DNA of 64,000 nucleotides from Symbiodinium natans (Eukaryota > Sar > Dinophyceae > Suessiales > Symbiodiniaceae): the NCBI GenBank assembly GCA_905221605.1, contig CAJNDS010002151.1, positions 188,001 through 252,000 on the forward strand. The letters run 5' to 3'. The position numbers and the translations under genes were made by a program. Under the pieces are notes generated by a model that worked only from the letters and a program-made list of their open reading frames with translations, was not told the origin of the DNA and ran no database searches. Below, piece after piece: positions 31,001 to 36,544 of this stretch; within the stretch, counting starts at the first letter, position 1, and every line of letters starts with the position of its first letter.

Positions 31001-33713
31001 CAAGCAAGTTTGGAAGTCAGTTTTCCAACAAGAAGCAGAAGCCCTAGCTTTTGAGCCACCAGGTATGGATGTGGGGCGTGAATACATACGTACTGCTATA
31101 AGGGGCATGTGGGGGAATGGTGTGGGATCTCCACCGAGAGGGAGCGCGAAAGAGGCAATGCTCAAGGGCTTAGGGTTAGGTTTTAGGGTTAACTTGACCC
31201 TAAACCCAAAACCCTAGACCCTAAACCCTAAACCAAGGCCTGCTGCAAAAGGGTTAAGAAAAGACTTTGGGTGACGGGGGGGGCGGGGGAGCTCTTCTGA
31301 GTCAGGATGGGCACCGCAATTCTTATCTGGGTTCTAGCAATCGTGGACTCGGCCGGCTTCGCGGACAACTACTTCTCATGTCAGTTTGGCAACGTCACCT
31401 GGCTCTACCTCTCCATTGCCCTCACCATCCTCATGACGATGCTGACGCCGGTGTTAATCTGGCGCCTCCACCTTAGAGGTCAGCACCAAAGTGGATTTGC
31501 CGCTTCTCGACGCAGTGTGTTACTTAGGGTTTGGAGCGGATTGGGCTTTCAGGTAGGAGCTGGCCCTCAGTTCCCTGTAGCCAAGTCTTCGACGGTCGTG
31601 TCGAACCAGGCGCCGGTTTTACCGGTTTTCGTCCCGGTTTGCCCGACAGTTGAGAACGCATCCGGTTCAGGGTTTGGGCGAACTAGGCCTAGGCTTTTGC
31701 CAGGGTTTACATTTGGCTAGTTGAAGGACTTGGGTTTTTTGGGCAGCCCAGGTGAAGGTGTGGATGAACTGTGCATCAGTTGGCTTGGGGATCCCATTGC
31801 TGGTTCAGATCGAAACGCACCTTCTGACAGCCATGCCACTTGGGCTGCTTTTGAGACAGATAGGGTTGGCATGTTCCCCACCTTGACAGTGAATCTCATC
31901 GGGGGTACAAAAATCCCTATGAAGGACTGTTTGTGTATAAGGGGGAACATCCCAACATCTAGGGTTGTACATACCCAGCAACTGTGGTTGTTGAATGGGG
32001 GAAGGGGGCGGGGCGGGGGGGGGGGGAGGTATGAACAGATTTGTTGTTATTGTGGCATTTTGGGGTTTACGCGGTGGGTAGTTTTAGTCTTTTGTTTACC
32101 CTAAACCCTAAACCCTATACCTTAAACCCTAAACCCACGTGGGTGATATGCGGGCAGCTTCCCAGCGCAACGGATGCAAAGGACTTGGGCGATGACGCCC
32201 AGCCATCCGCCATGCCGTAAACTCTAGCTCCCTTGAATGGGTTTAGGGTTCAGGGTTTAGGGTTTAGGGTTTTGGGTTTAGGGTTTAGGGTTTAGGGTTC
32301 TGAATTACCCAAAGAGCCCAATATCCCTTAATTAAGGAATATTCCTTAAATCGTCATTTTAAGGATCCCTAAATAAATTAACCAATATTCCCTAGTTAAG
32401 GAATATTGGGCTTTTTGGGTAGCTCCCTTGAATTACAGTAGTTCGGAGAGTCCAATACACCTCTTCATGAACAGAATTTGAACAGGGATCCTTGCTATGG
32501 TTTGAGCGAAAACCCGACGCCATTATACCCTGAACTCAGGTCTACAGGGGTAGGTTTGAACAAAATTTGTATTTTCATTACCCTTCATCCCCTTCATAAT
32601 CCTTAAACAGCCAAGCAAAATTACTTTTCATAAGGCCCCTCAAACCTACCCCAGTATACTCAACGGCCTCATGCACAAGAGGCGCAGGGCCTCTGCTCAG
32701 TGCCAAGTGTGTAGTATATTATGCTTACTAGAGGATTTTCTTTTCAGAGGTAGGTTTCAACATACTTGCTCGACATTTTTTATGACCCTCAACCCTCTAT
32801 GTGATTCTTATAGAGCCAGAGACAATTAACTTTTTCTAAGGCCGGGTTCAAGTGATTCAGGGGCATAAGGAGGGACCCCTAGAAGGGACCCTTAATCTCA
32901 TTCCCCTATAGAACCCCTACGACATACACCTCATATCGTCCCTATATACCTCAGTAGCCCCTAAAGAACCTCGAAAGAACCCCCAAGGTCTCGTGTAAAG
33001 GCCCCTCCTTAGTCCCTTGAAGTGAGCCAACCCTCCAGTTGAAGGCACTTTCTGGAGAAAGAAATGGAGGAGCCTCAAAATGACGAGCTTTGGTGCCCGC
33101 CGTGGTATGGATGGCTTGGCACTTAGCTTGTGAAGGGCCCCTAAACCCTAAACCCTAAACCCTAAACCCTAAACCCTAAACCCTAAACCCTAAACTCCCT
33201 TCTGAGCCATGCAAGCCATGCAGCTTCCCTAACCATGGCGGCTTGACCATTGAAGCGACATCCGGCCAGATGTCGCTGAAACTCTTAGGCTCTCAAGTCA
33301 GGGCCCAGGAAGCAGCACAAGGCCGTCCCTAAACCCTAAACCCTAAACCCTAAACCCTAAACCCTAAACCCTAAACCCCGCAAGTGAGGTTTATGGTGTC
33401 TATTTTCAGACCCATGGTCGCCGTGTTGTCTGCTGTGGCAGCTGTGCCACTTGGCGGAACCTTAAGACCCTCCTATCTTGGAGGTTCATGGTACTTAGTA
33501 ACCACCCTAAACCCTAAACCCTAAACCCTAAACCCTAAACCCTAAACCCTAAACCAAGGAGAACTGTACTTAGAACCCACGTACATGCCTCTTAAGTGCC
33601 CGAATATGGTGATAAGTACAGGTAGAAGTGGTTCATAAGTACCATGACCCTCCTATCAAGGACCTCCGAAACACCCCTCACCGCATGCGTCTTTTGCCAT
33701 CGATGGGCCATGA
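12945..33713 (+). CDS. Copy 2 of the TIR-like multi-membrane-span gene, many exons, interrupted by retroelement and composite repeat
   Basis: This is the most complete copy. Exons in order: A to 13108, 14019-14075 and 14212-about 14275 (A-B), 15203-15267 (C), 15839-15866 (D), 16507-16557 (E), 18967-19090, 19287-19317 and 19669-about 19736 (F-G), 19910-20297 and 20472-20569 (membrane and I), 29962-about 30050 and 30663-about 30735 (H), 31306-about 31480 (membrane), 33389-about 33466 plus 33658-33713 (J and stop). Donors are GT (13109, 19318, 20298), GC (14076, 15268, 15867, 16558) and GA (19091, 33466); acceptors are AG|G. The order matches copies 1 and 3. The gap 20690-29961 contains a LINE and a 2.5-kb composite repeat, so this copy may be broken there. 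The true start codon is not identified. Confidence 0.65.
13038..14275 (+). CDS. Copy 2 exons A-B
   Basis: The first exon ends ELMDLHLRIPPER at 13108. A GT..AG intron bounded by GTGG on both sides joins it to 14019, giving PERWCITRGEFQAFIQDVSR. A second intron (14076-14211, GC..AG) joins LW to KEGKIPHGGHEAHPPLGRLP. Copy 3 (36570, 37926) reads PPERWGVTRSEFHAFVNDV and LWTAGRLPDDQGNQ, and copy 4 reads VWAAGQVPEGEPGS, so the alignment is clear. Function unknown: an N-terminal charged block before the TIR-like region. Confidence 0.75.
13125..13342 (+). mobile_element. Inverted-repeat element, family 6, with telomeric array inside
   Basis: Perfect 16-bp inverted ends (CCCAAAGAGCCCAATA, 13125-13140, and its complement, 13327-13342). 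Inside lie TTTAGGG repeats (about 13147-13190) and two near-identical copies of an ATATTAAGGATCCCTATAG block. It lies within the intron between the two A exons of copy 2. Relatives: 20574-20683, 32306-32421 and 56376-56493. Confidence 0.85.
14080..14211 (+). mobile_element. Introner, family 1, with telomeric core
   Basis: Left end CTTAGCAGCTGAGTGGGTAC; right end TATGAACTCAGCAACTAAG in inverted sense, closely matching 4469-4605. Flanks GCAA and GAAA differ by one base. TTTAGGG repeats lie inside. GC donor at 14076 and AG at 14210-14211 restore the frame. Confidence 0.8.
14276..15202. other. Intron of copy 2
   Basis: Unique-looking sequence with ORFs on both strands (for example 14431-14857) but no paralogue support. 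From about 14815 it consists of degenerate CCCTAAA-like text. No element termini identified. Confidence 0.4.
15203..16557 (+). CDS. Copy 2 exons C, D, E (start of TIR-like domain)
   Basis: 15203-15267 gives VNEHYVKPVTLAAGGMSYAL.. ; 15839-15866 gives KHPDGLLCQ; 16507-16557 gives VFISHAWAEGLFELGDL. The joins GC 15268 to 15839 and GC 15867 to 16507 read MKKHPDGLLCQVFISHAW. Copy 3 encodes MSYALMKHPDGLLCQ in one exon but has an intron before MSY that copy 2 lacks. VFISHAW resembles the first strand and box of TIR and TIR-like proteins of algae and oomycetes. The first intron carries the 15286-15390 telomeric array; the second has only a weak one near 16190-16214. Confidence 0.75.
15286..15390. repeat. 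Telomeric array
   Basis: About fifteen near-perfect TTTAGGG units, starting 19 bases after the C exon of copy 2. Wholly intronic. Confidence 0.95.
15890..16115. other. AT-rich island
   Basis: A stretch of unusually high AT content in otherwise GC-balanced DNA, with TTATAT and ATGTTT runs, inside the D-E intron of copy 2. A short hydrophobic ORF (15850-16047) crosses it. It could be a captured organellar or other AT-rich fragment, but no gene was recognised. Confidence 0.5.
17165..17276 (+). mobile_element. Family 3 element nested in a family 4 element
   Basis: CTAGGACC..GGGTCTAG element flanked by TAAA (17161-17164 and 17277-17280). The flanks on either side are the two halves of a GGTCCATGTACC-type element, so the family 3 insertion is the younger. 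Confidence 0.85.
18287..18474. repeat. Telomeric array with orientation change and CCCCTAA units
   Basis: Starts as TTTAGGG for one or two units, turns to CCCTAAA, then passes through four CCCCTAA units before returning. About 180 bases, intronic in copy 2. Confidence 0.9.
18967..19736 (+). CDS. Copy 2 exons F-G (TIR-like core)
   Basis: 18967-19090 encodes [17 protein letters not shown].. and SPFARAMRSASHVLVIPN. A GA donor at 19091 to 19287 gives [10 protein letters not shown]; a GT donor at 19318 to 19669 gives CVYEAYLGTCWHKTCLMP. The joins reproduce [20 protein letters not shown], matching copies 1 and 3, yet neither intron position is shared with them. Both introns contain telomeric arrays (19134-19213 and 19551-19652). 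WCVYE carries the putative catalytic Glu. The last exon probably ends at AAAAAG|GT near 19736. Confidence 0.78.
19910..20569 (+). CDS. Copy 2 membrane region and block I
   Basis: 19910-20297 is a long exon with four hydrophobic segments: ILPAGFGLLLGSAWLLFL, MATMLMFLCVTVTALCFAVS, RTLHILLLSLCTTVACAWYI and the start of FLHYFIPLALV. The apparent stop after PLALVPMS is caused by a 170-bp element. Removing 20298-20471 (GT..AG) continues as VLFNLLRISQLNQQRLEG, then LELSTQAARRGFQR, to 20569, where a second element begins. Copy 3 has the same region in four exons. Confidence 0.78.
20302..20471 (+). mobile_element. Introner, family 5 (CTATGTCAT.. / ..ATGACCTAGAG)
   Basis: Flanked by GTTC at 20298-20301 and 20472-20475. 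Its ends are imperfectly inverted, and the interior has a doubled GGGTACTTAAA.CTCAATAAGG block. It interrupts the FIPLALV-LFNLLR coding sequence, and its removal restores the frame. Related sequence at 28564-28670 and, in part, 4044-4130. Confidence 0.85.
20574..20683 (+). mobile_element. Inverted-repeat element, family 6
   Basis: Ends CCAGATCCTCCAAAACCCC and its near complement, flanked by GTTC (20570-20573 and 20684-20687). It lies at the end of the block I exon of copy 2. The element ends in GG rather than AG, so splicing would have to use CAG at 20687-20689 or thereabouts. Confidence 0.75.
20690..21889. other. Intron or spacer of copy 2
   Basis: Mostly unique sequence with a few short telomeric pieces (21100-21135, 21325-21350, 21484-21512, 21855-21878). 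ORFs near 21600-21850 on both strands have no recognised features. Confidence 0.4.
21990..24318 (+). mobile_element. LINE-type retroelement remnant
   Basis: The reverse transcriptase ORF (22693-24318) is preceded by two short open frames in other phases (21994-22287, 22359-22658) separated by stops and a 22-base direct repeat (22284-22305 and 22341-22362). No endonuclease motif was recognised upstream, so the 5' part is missing or decayed. It lies between blocks I and H of copy 2 in the same orientation. Confidence 0.6.
22693..24318 (+). CDS. Reverse transcriptase of a non-LTR retrotransposon (541-codon open frame)
   Basis: Polymerase motifs in order, numbered from the first codon of the open stretch: motif A LDISGAYDSL (35-44), motif B GTQQGATHSPVLF (93-105), motif C FVDDTTLFF (141-149) with the Asp pair, and motif D LGLRINVKKT (169-178). 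A Trp-rich segment with RMVWDWAGHVFRRDREG follows, typical of the region after the RT domain in LINE proteins. The fingers motifs before A are absent, so the protein is N-terminally truncated. The first codon is GTG, and an in-frame stop precedes it at 22657, so a genuine start is doubtful. There are no stops within 541 codons, so it is fairly young or has been captured. Telomeric arrays are absent from it, unlike the surrounding DNA. Confidence 0.85.
   Translation: MLSLGKFEVLIDVPCQSLAVREAVIMGAPVVAVKLDISGAYDSLKISAVLQWLAKRWSSSTGKSAKVIQHILSHSTLVFHLFDQEWTQVQSVGTQQGATHSPVLFSYLVSDRFDVLTESWEADGESPPFYAGPFSMWGIWFVDDTTLFFLNPSQFGRLMPTVVSTLASLGLRINVKKTCTLGLTAPGNLECLPGLPHELQARFVGIMLRFQDDDTSIMSDLMRRAMAAYVSNKILLGHLRVSRRKRLQMFSSLVTSAIRWLLCVVPASDANFRKLRVGHVTLISWMLRVAAHFSNPVPEGISHSRHACKLWLWCYSERWDHLHARMVWDWAGHVFRRDREGMMSQAVLHFRSSVRLQGARAARTGPQNFGHRRLLSFLEQRGIQPVTAHDRQLWASYLPDWLSSCGMGDLECRYNVQWVSESHHLGRRWRDVQGTFLGQEIWIVSRRPDGTLILSTLRRCDGWLHWETHDSGLMNVCAVVVTNLLSRTFSVRLLIAGEFQSVCKAQCPCFSRDLAAQSVVVEVSSCPMEWARRMREVLRSF
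24319..25550. other. Spacer, probably including LINE 3' region
   Basis: No gene recognised. A degenerate repeat of about 280 bases is visible: a GGATG..TGTTGGGTG.GTTGATGCTCC-like block near 24545-24590 and again near 24825-24870. No telomeric arrays. Only short ORFs without features. Confidence 0.45.
25805..26175. repeat. Degenerate tandem repeat, unit about 45-55 bases
   Basis: Repeated text of the form GAGGCCCCTAAACTCCCTTAA followed by AGTTTCTAAG-like sequence, at least seven copies with drift. GCCCCTAAAC within the unit resembles the telomeric motif, so it may have grown from a telomere-like seed. Confidence 0.8.
26465..26672. repeat. Telomeric array, about 200 bases
   Basis: CCCTAAA units with a few CCCGAAA, CCCTATA and CCTGAA variants, starting directly at the end of a GGAA microsatellite. 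One of the longest arrays in the window. Confidence 0.95.
26673..27289. repeat. 117-bp tandem repeat, first array
   Basis: Units begin near AGCGTGCTTCAAAGCCCAAG (26675, 26818, 26934, 27049, 27161, 27280) and contain a GGGGGGG-CTGCGC-CCCCCC hairpin core and a TTTTTAAGCCGT segment. Two alternating subtypes are visible: GAAACTAGTTGAAAAACATC and GAAACTTGTTGACACCCATC. The many ORFs read through this array on both strands are not genes. Confidence 0.9.
27290..27459. repeat. Telomeric array separating the two 117-bp arrays
   Basis: CCCTAAA repeats, degenerate at the left (CCTAAAAC, AACTAAAAC) and regular to the right. It ends in ACCCTAACC followed by the 117-bp unit, exactly as the array at 26465-26672 does, so array plus tandem repeat look duplicated together. 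Confidence 0.95.
27460..27896. repeat. 117-bp tandem repeat, second array
   Basis: Nearly identical to the first array in unit order from 26673, minus some units, and ends abruptly at GCAAATGGG where the inverted A/T repeats begin. Supports a recent segmental duplication. Confidence 0.9.
28095..28207 (+). repeat. A-tailed dispersed repeat fused to telomeric array
   Basis: Ends in GCTAGGCGGGTGGCAAAAAAA and passes directly into CCCTAAA repeats (28203-28249). Other copies with the same 3' end lie at about 4905-5040, 8675-8697, 28395-28450, 28470-28500 and 47735-47870. The shared A-tailed 3' end suggests a short retroposon (SINE-like). Confidence 0.6.
28250..29961. other. Spacer in copy 2 upstream of block H
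   Basis: Holds further A-tailed repeat ends (28395-28550), a family 5 relative (28564-28670), a complete family 4 element (28852-28959), and telomeric arrays, including 29518-29657, where many units are TTTAGGGG with an extra G. No coding similarity seen apart from the ORF at 28257-28466, which is unsupported. Confidence 0.5.
28852..28959. mobile_element. Inverted-repeat mini-element, family 4 (AAGGGTCCATGTACCT termini)
   Basis: Ends CCAAGGGTCCATGTACC and GGTACATGGACCCTTAGG are mutual complements. The interior has TTGGGCCC and GGGCCCAAG subterminal inverted pieces shared with the other members at 3707-3811, 49586-49728, 50463-50569, 53709-53873, 54058-54150, 55257-55346 and 56278-56371. Confidence 0.85.
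29962..30735 (+). CDS. Copy 2 block H exons
   Basis: 29962 opens ADVDLTIRVLMKAGAYNDSL then RDLREQHGFN; 30663 opens NAFEAGLDISGIGNTDLLAK. These align with copy 1 (5098, 5362) and copy 3 (42869, 43913). A further stray piece, LLEQRGFNVK, occurs at 34306-34335, hinting at another broken copy. The exact join between the two exons is not resolved. Confidence 0.65.
30866..31004. mobile_element. Inverted-repeat mini-element, family 7 (GGAGGTTCATGGTACTTA termini)
   Basis: GAGGTTCATGGTACTTATGA at the left and TACCATGAACCTCCAAG at the right are inverted. Relatives at 33478-33646, 34348-34569, 41855-41995 and 45002-45135. Intronic in copy 2. Confidence 0.85.
31306..31480 (+). CDS. Copy 2 second membrane region
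   Basis: From acceptor GAGTCAG|G the frame reads GTAILIWVLAIVDSAGFADN, CQFGNVTWLYLSIALTILMT, MLTPVLIWRLHLRG, HQSGFAASRR. Two or three membrane helices. It aligns with copy 1 (5540) and copy 3 (45406-45660, ending ..VLERYGPERAVFAAC after removal of an element). The frame remains open to 31720, but resemblance stops near 31500. Confidence 0.7.
31500..33388. other. Intron-like stretch of copy 2
   Basis: Contains a family 8 right end (about 31895-31955), a G-rich run (32007-32025), telomeric pieces (32097-32135, 32240-32298, 33139-33194, 33327-33380) and a complete family 6 element at 32306-32421. The region 32450-33050 is unique, with repeated GTAGGTTT.AACA phrases. No coding similarity was found. 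Confidence 0.5.
32306..32421. mobile_element. Inverted-repeat mini-element, family 6
   Basis: TACCCAAAGAGCCCAATAT at the left and its near complement (ATATTGGGCTTTTTGGGTA) at the right, about 116 bp. It follows directly after a TTTAGGG array. Confidence 0.85.
33389..33713 (+). CDS. Copy 2 block J and probable C-terminus
   Basis: From AG|G at 33389: FMVSIFRPMVAVLSAVAAVP, LGGTL. A family 7 element then interrupts. Joining by a GA donor at 33466 to 33658 reads LRPPKHPSPHASFAIDGP followed by TGA at 33711-33713. This is the only candidate end of the protein found. The 11-bp duplication around the element (33467-33477 and 33647-33657) confirms that the flanks were once contiguous. Confidence 0.65.
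33478..33646. mobile_element. Family 7 element with 11-bp target duplication and nested telomeric array
   Basis: ACCCTCCTATC flanks both sides. The left terminus TTGGAGGTTCATGGTACTTA is complete; the right end stops at TAAGTACCATG, lacking the last bases. A CCCTAAA array lies inside (33504-33555). Confidence 0.85.
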
Positions 33714-34347
33714 TTTCGGGTGGAGGTCATCGAGCTTTTGGGACCATGATAGTCACGGACTTGCGGCCCAGACTTTGAGCTTCAGGCTTAGGATTGCCCC
33801 ACGGCAGACTTGCAAGAGCATTCGTCGCGCTTGCAGCCTGAGCTTGCGCACTCCAAACCTCCTTAAGCATGGAAAATCCTGACAAAACTTCGCAGGGGTG
33901 GGGCTTTGCGCCGATTTGACGCGCGGCCGTCCGCTCTTTGTGCCGCCACCGCACCCAGCATCTGGGGAGCTGGAGGTTCTTCAATATGCCAGGGCGTTGC
34001 GCATGTTTTCAGGTCGTTCCCCAACGGCTTCGGTATCACCCTTAAACCCTCAACTCTAAACCCTACGCCCTCACTACAGATGTGACTGCCTGGCATGGAT
34101 GGTGAGGTGGACGGATGGTCCTCGCCATCAGACTAACCACTTCAGAAACACATGGGTAGTTTTCTAAATTAGCGTCCCGTTTTGTGTACCCATGATAAGG
34201 CGGCTCTTTAAAAAGGAATCCCCCTAACAAGGGCCCTAACTCAGAGAACCACACACATGAAAACACCACCATCAGGCCCTGCATGTCCCGGCGAGACTTC
34301 TGAGTCAGACTCCTCGAACAGCGCGGCTTCAATGTAAAGGCTGTATA

Positions 34348-34569
34348 CTTGGAGGTTCATGGTACTTATGAACCACATATAACTGTACTTATATCTGTAC
34401 TGTTAACCATATTAGGGCACTTAAGAGGCCTATAAGTGGGTTATCAGTACATGAACCCTAAACCCTAAACCCTAAACCCTAAACCCTAAACCCGAATTCC
34501 TAAACCCTAAACCGTCTAAACCCTACAAGTACAGTTCTAGTTGGTTAATAAGTACCAGGAATCTCCAGG
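34348..34569. mobile_element. Family 7 element with nested telomeric array
   Basis: CTTGGAGGTTCATGGTACTT at the left and AAGTACCAGGAATCTCCAG at the right (inverted, two mismatches). The CCCTAAA array at 34446-34528 splits the right half. Confidence 0.8.
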
Positions 34570-35568
34570 GAGCAGGACGAAGCTGGGTTTGAGACTACAG
34601 TTTGGAAGTGCAGCTTGACAGCAAGCGGGTTAGGCTTTAGGGTTTAGGATTTAGGGTTTAGGGTTTAGGGTGAGACTTAAGATGACGGGGCAGCGCCGGT
34701 GAACAAACAACTGCCACTGCTTGCTGCGGAGCAGCCTGATACTTCAGCCGTTTCTGACAAGAGCCTGCAGTATAGGACTGTAGGAGGCTGATTGAAATTC
34801 TCGGTCCCACAGGCTCCCCAAAAGAGCCCAGCGTGCATTCTTGGTTCTTTGGGCCCATGTTGCGCCTACGTGCTCCTAGTTTCTTGGCTGTAAGCTGCCT
34901 TCTCACCGATCTCCTCACCGTGGAAAGATCGCATAAAAACAGCAGGGGCGGGGACAGAAACTTGCATCGGTTGCAGCAAGAGGGTAGAGAGTTACAAAAA
35001 ATGGGTGGGTAGTCGTCCTTTGCCTAAAGATGTCTGCTGCTGTGCTTTTGCTTCTCCACAAAATGTGGGAAAAGAAAGCTCTTTCAGACTTGCCATGGGC
35101 CAAGCAGGTACCCAACGCACAGGACACGCCTTCTTGATGGAAGTCCCCTAATCCCTATGAAAACCATATAAAACCCTAAACCCTTTTTATGAAGATGTTT
35201 GTACTTCACAAATATGTGGGTGCCTGTCGTTTCAATGCGCGCAAAAAGGGCCAGCAAGCCGAAGGCAGGTGAAGCTCCGGAATGCTACACAAGGGTAGGT
35301 TTGAACATAAGACCTAATCCCCTACGTGATCCTTAAAAAGCCACAAAAAACTAGATGGTTATAGGCAGTTATAGGGTTCCCAAACTCTAAGGGAAGTTTC
35401 ATGGGGCCTTAATGTGGTCCCTTACCCTCTTTGAAGGCGTTGTATAGCGTATCCAAGGGGTATATAATGGGTCCCCTTTTAAGGGCCCATATGAAGGGAC
35501 CACGAAACCACCCTGAGACAAACCAACCTCAGTTGTGGTCAAACCGGTCGGGGGTTCCCGTAATGAGA

Positions 35569-35711
35569 GGGTTCTCAAGGGAGGAGGGGTTCAAAGGGGG
35601 TATGTAACCCAAGGTTCACTAATGCTCCCTACTACTCCTTGAGGCTCCTTAAGCTTCTCTAAGGTTCCCTAGATACCTACCCCCCATGAACCACCCTCCC
35701 TTAAGAGCCCT
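35569..35711. mobile_element. Inverted-repeat mini-element, family 9
   Basis: GGTTCTCAAGGGAGGAGGGG at the left and CCACCCTCCCTTAAGAGCC at the right are inverted. A close relative of the same length lies at 45670-45813 in copy 3. Confidence 0.8.
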
Positions 35712-36544
35712 ACATAATATAATTAATGCCCGGCAGACTTCAGAGGCCTGGATGTAAAAGGGGTGAGTAAAAGCATTGTTGGGGTTCCTAGAATTCAGGG
35801 TTGGTGTACGTTCTTTTGGTACGCAACCCTAAACCCTAAACCCCAAACCCTAAACCCTAAACCCTATGCATTCGGGGGCACCATAATTGTATCGCATGGG
35901 GCCAGCTTTATGTCCATCTTCCAGAGCCCCTAAATCCGAAACCCTAAACCTAAGCGTTGAGGATTTAGGGTTTAGGGTTTAGGGTTCGTTTAGCACACTC
36001 CGGGCGCGGACCTCAGAAGCCTGTTGCAAAAGGGTTCGTTTAGCGTTTCGTAGTAGAGAAGGTAACCTTTAACCTTTCGGGGGTCTTATCTTCCCTTCAT
36101 ATTCCCAAAGGTCAACCTTTAGTTCCCCTGGGATACTGGACAAAAAGGTTTAGGGTTCAGGCCACTTAAACCGGACCTCCCAAACATCCGGGACCCTGAC
36201 GCCTCACCCTAAACCCTAAACCCTAAACCTGGACTTCCCAGTAAAAGGCAGTTGGGGGTCCTCATTCCGCCAAGTAAAGGAAGGACCTGTTGAATGAGAC
36301 GTATAGGGTGATGATAGTGGTAGTTATTTCGGCCACCAGCTCATATATGGCATGCATGACAAGAAATGACAAACATCTTGCGTAATTTATGTAGCTCTCA
36401 CAGCAGAACATGATACTACACCCTAAACCCCAAAAAATTACCCTAAACCCTACGCCCTAAACCCTAAACCCTAAACCCTTAACCCTTAACCCTTAACCCT
36501 AAACCCTTAACCCTAAACCCTAAACCGTAAACCCTAAACCCGAA

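Larger units (their letters stand above)
33714..36544. other. Spacer between copies 2 and 3
   Basis: Likely 3' flank of copy 2 followed by mini-elements: family 7 with nested telomeric array (34348-34569), a family 9 element (35569-35711), a family 10 piece (36052-36145), and telomeric runs at 35825-35865, 36203-36230 and 36419-36540. A stray block H fragment (34306-34335) is present. ORFs at 33727-34332 and 34658-35127 have no recognisable features. Confidence 0.5.

Noticed and set aside
31721-32104. 127-codon ORF after the copy 2 membrane exon
   Set aside because: No similarity to other copies and it runs into a G run and mini-element end; probably intronic.
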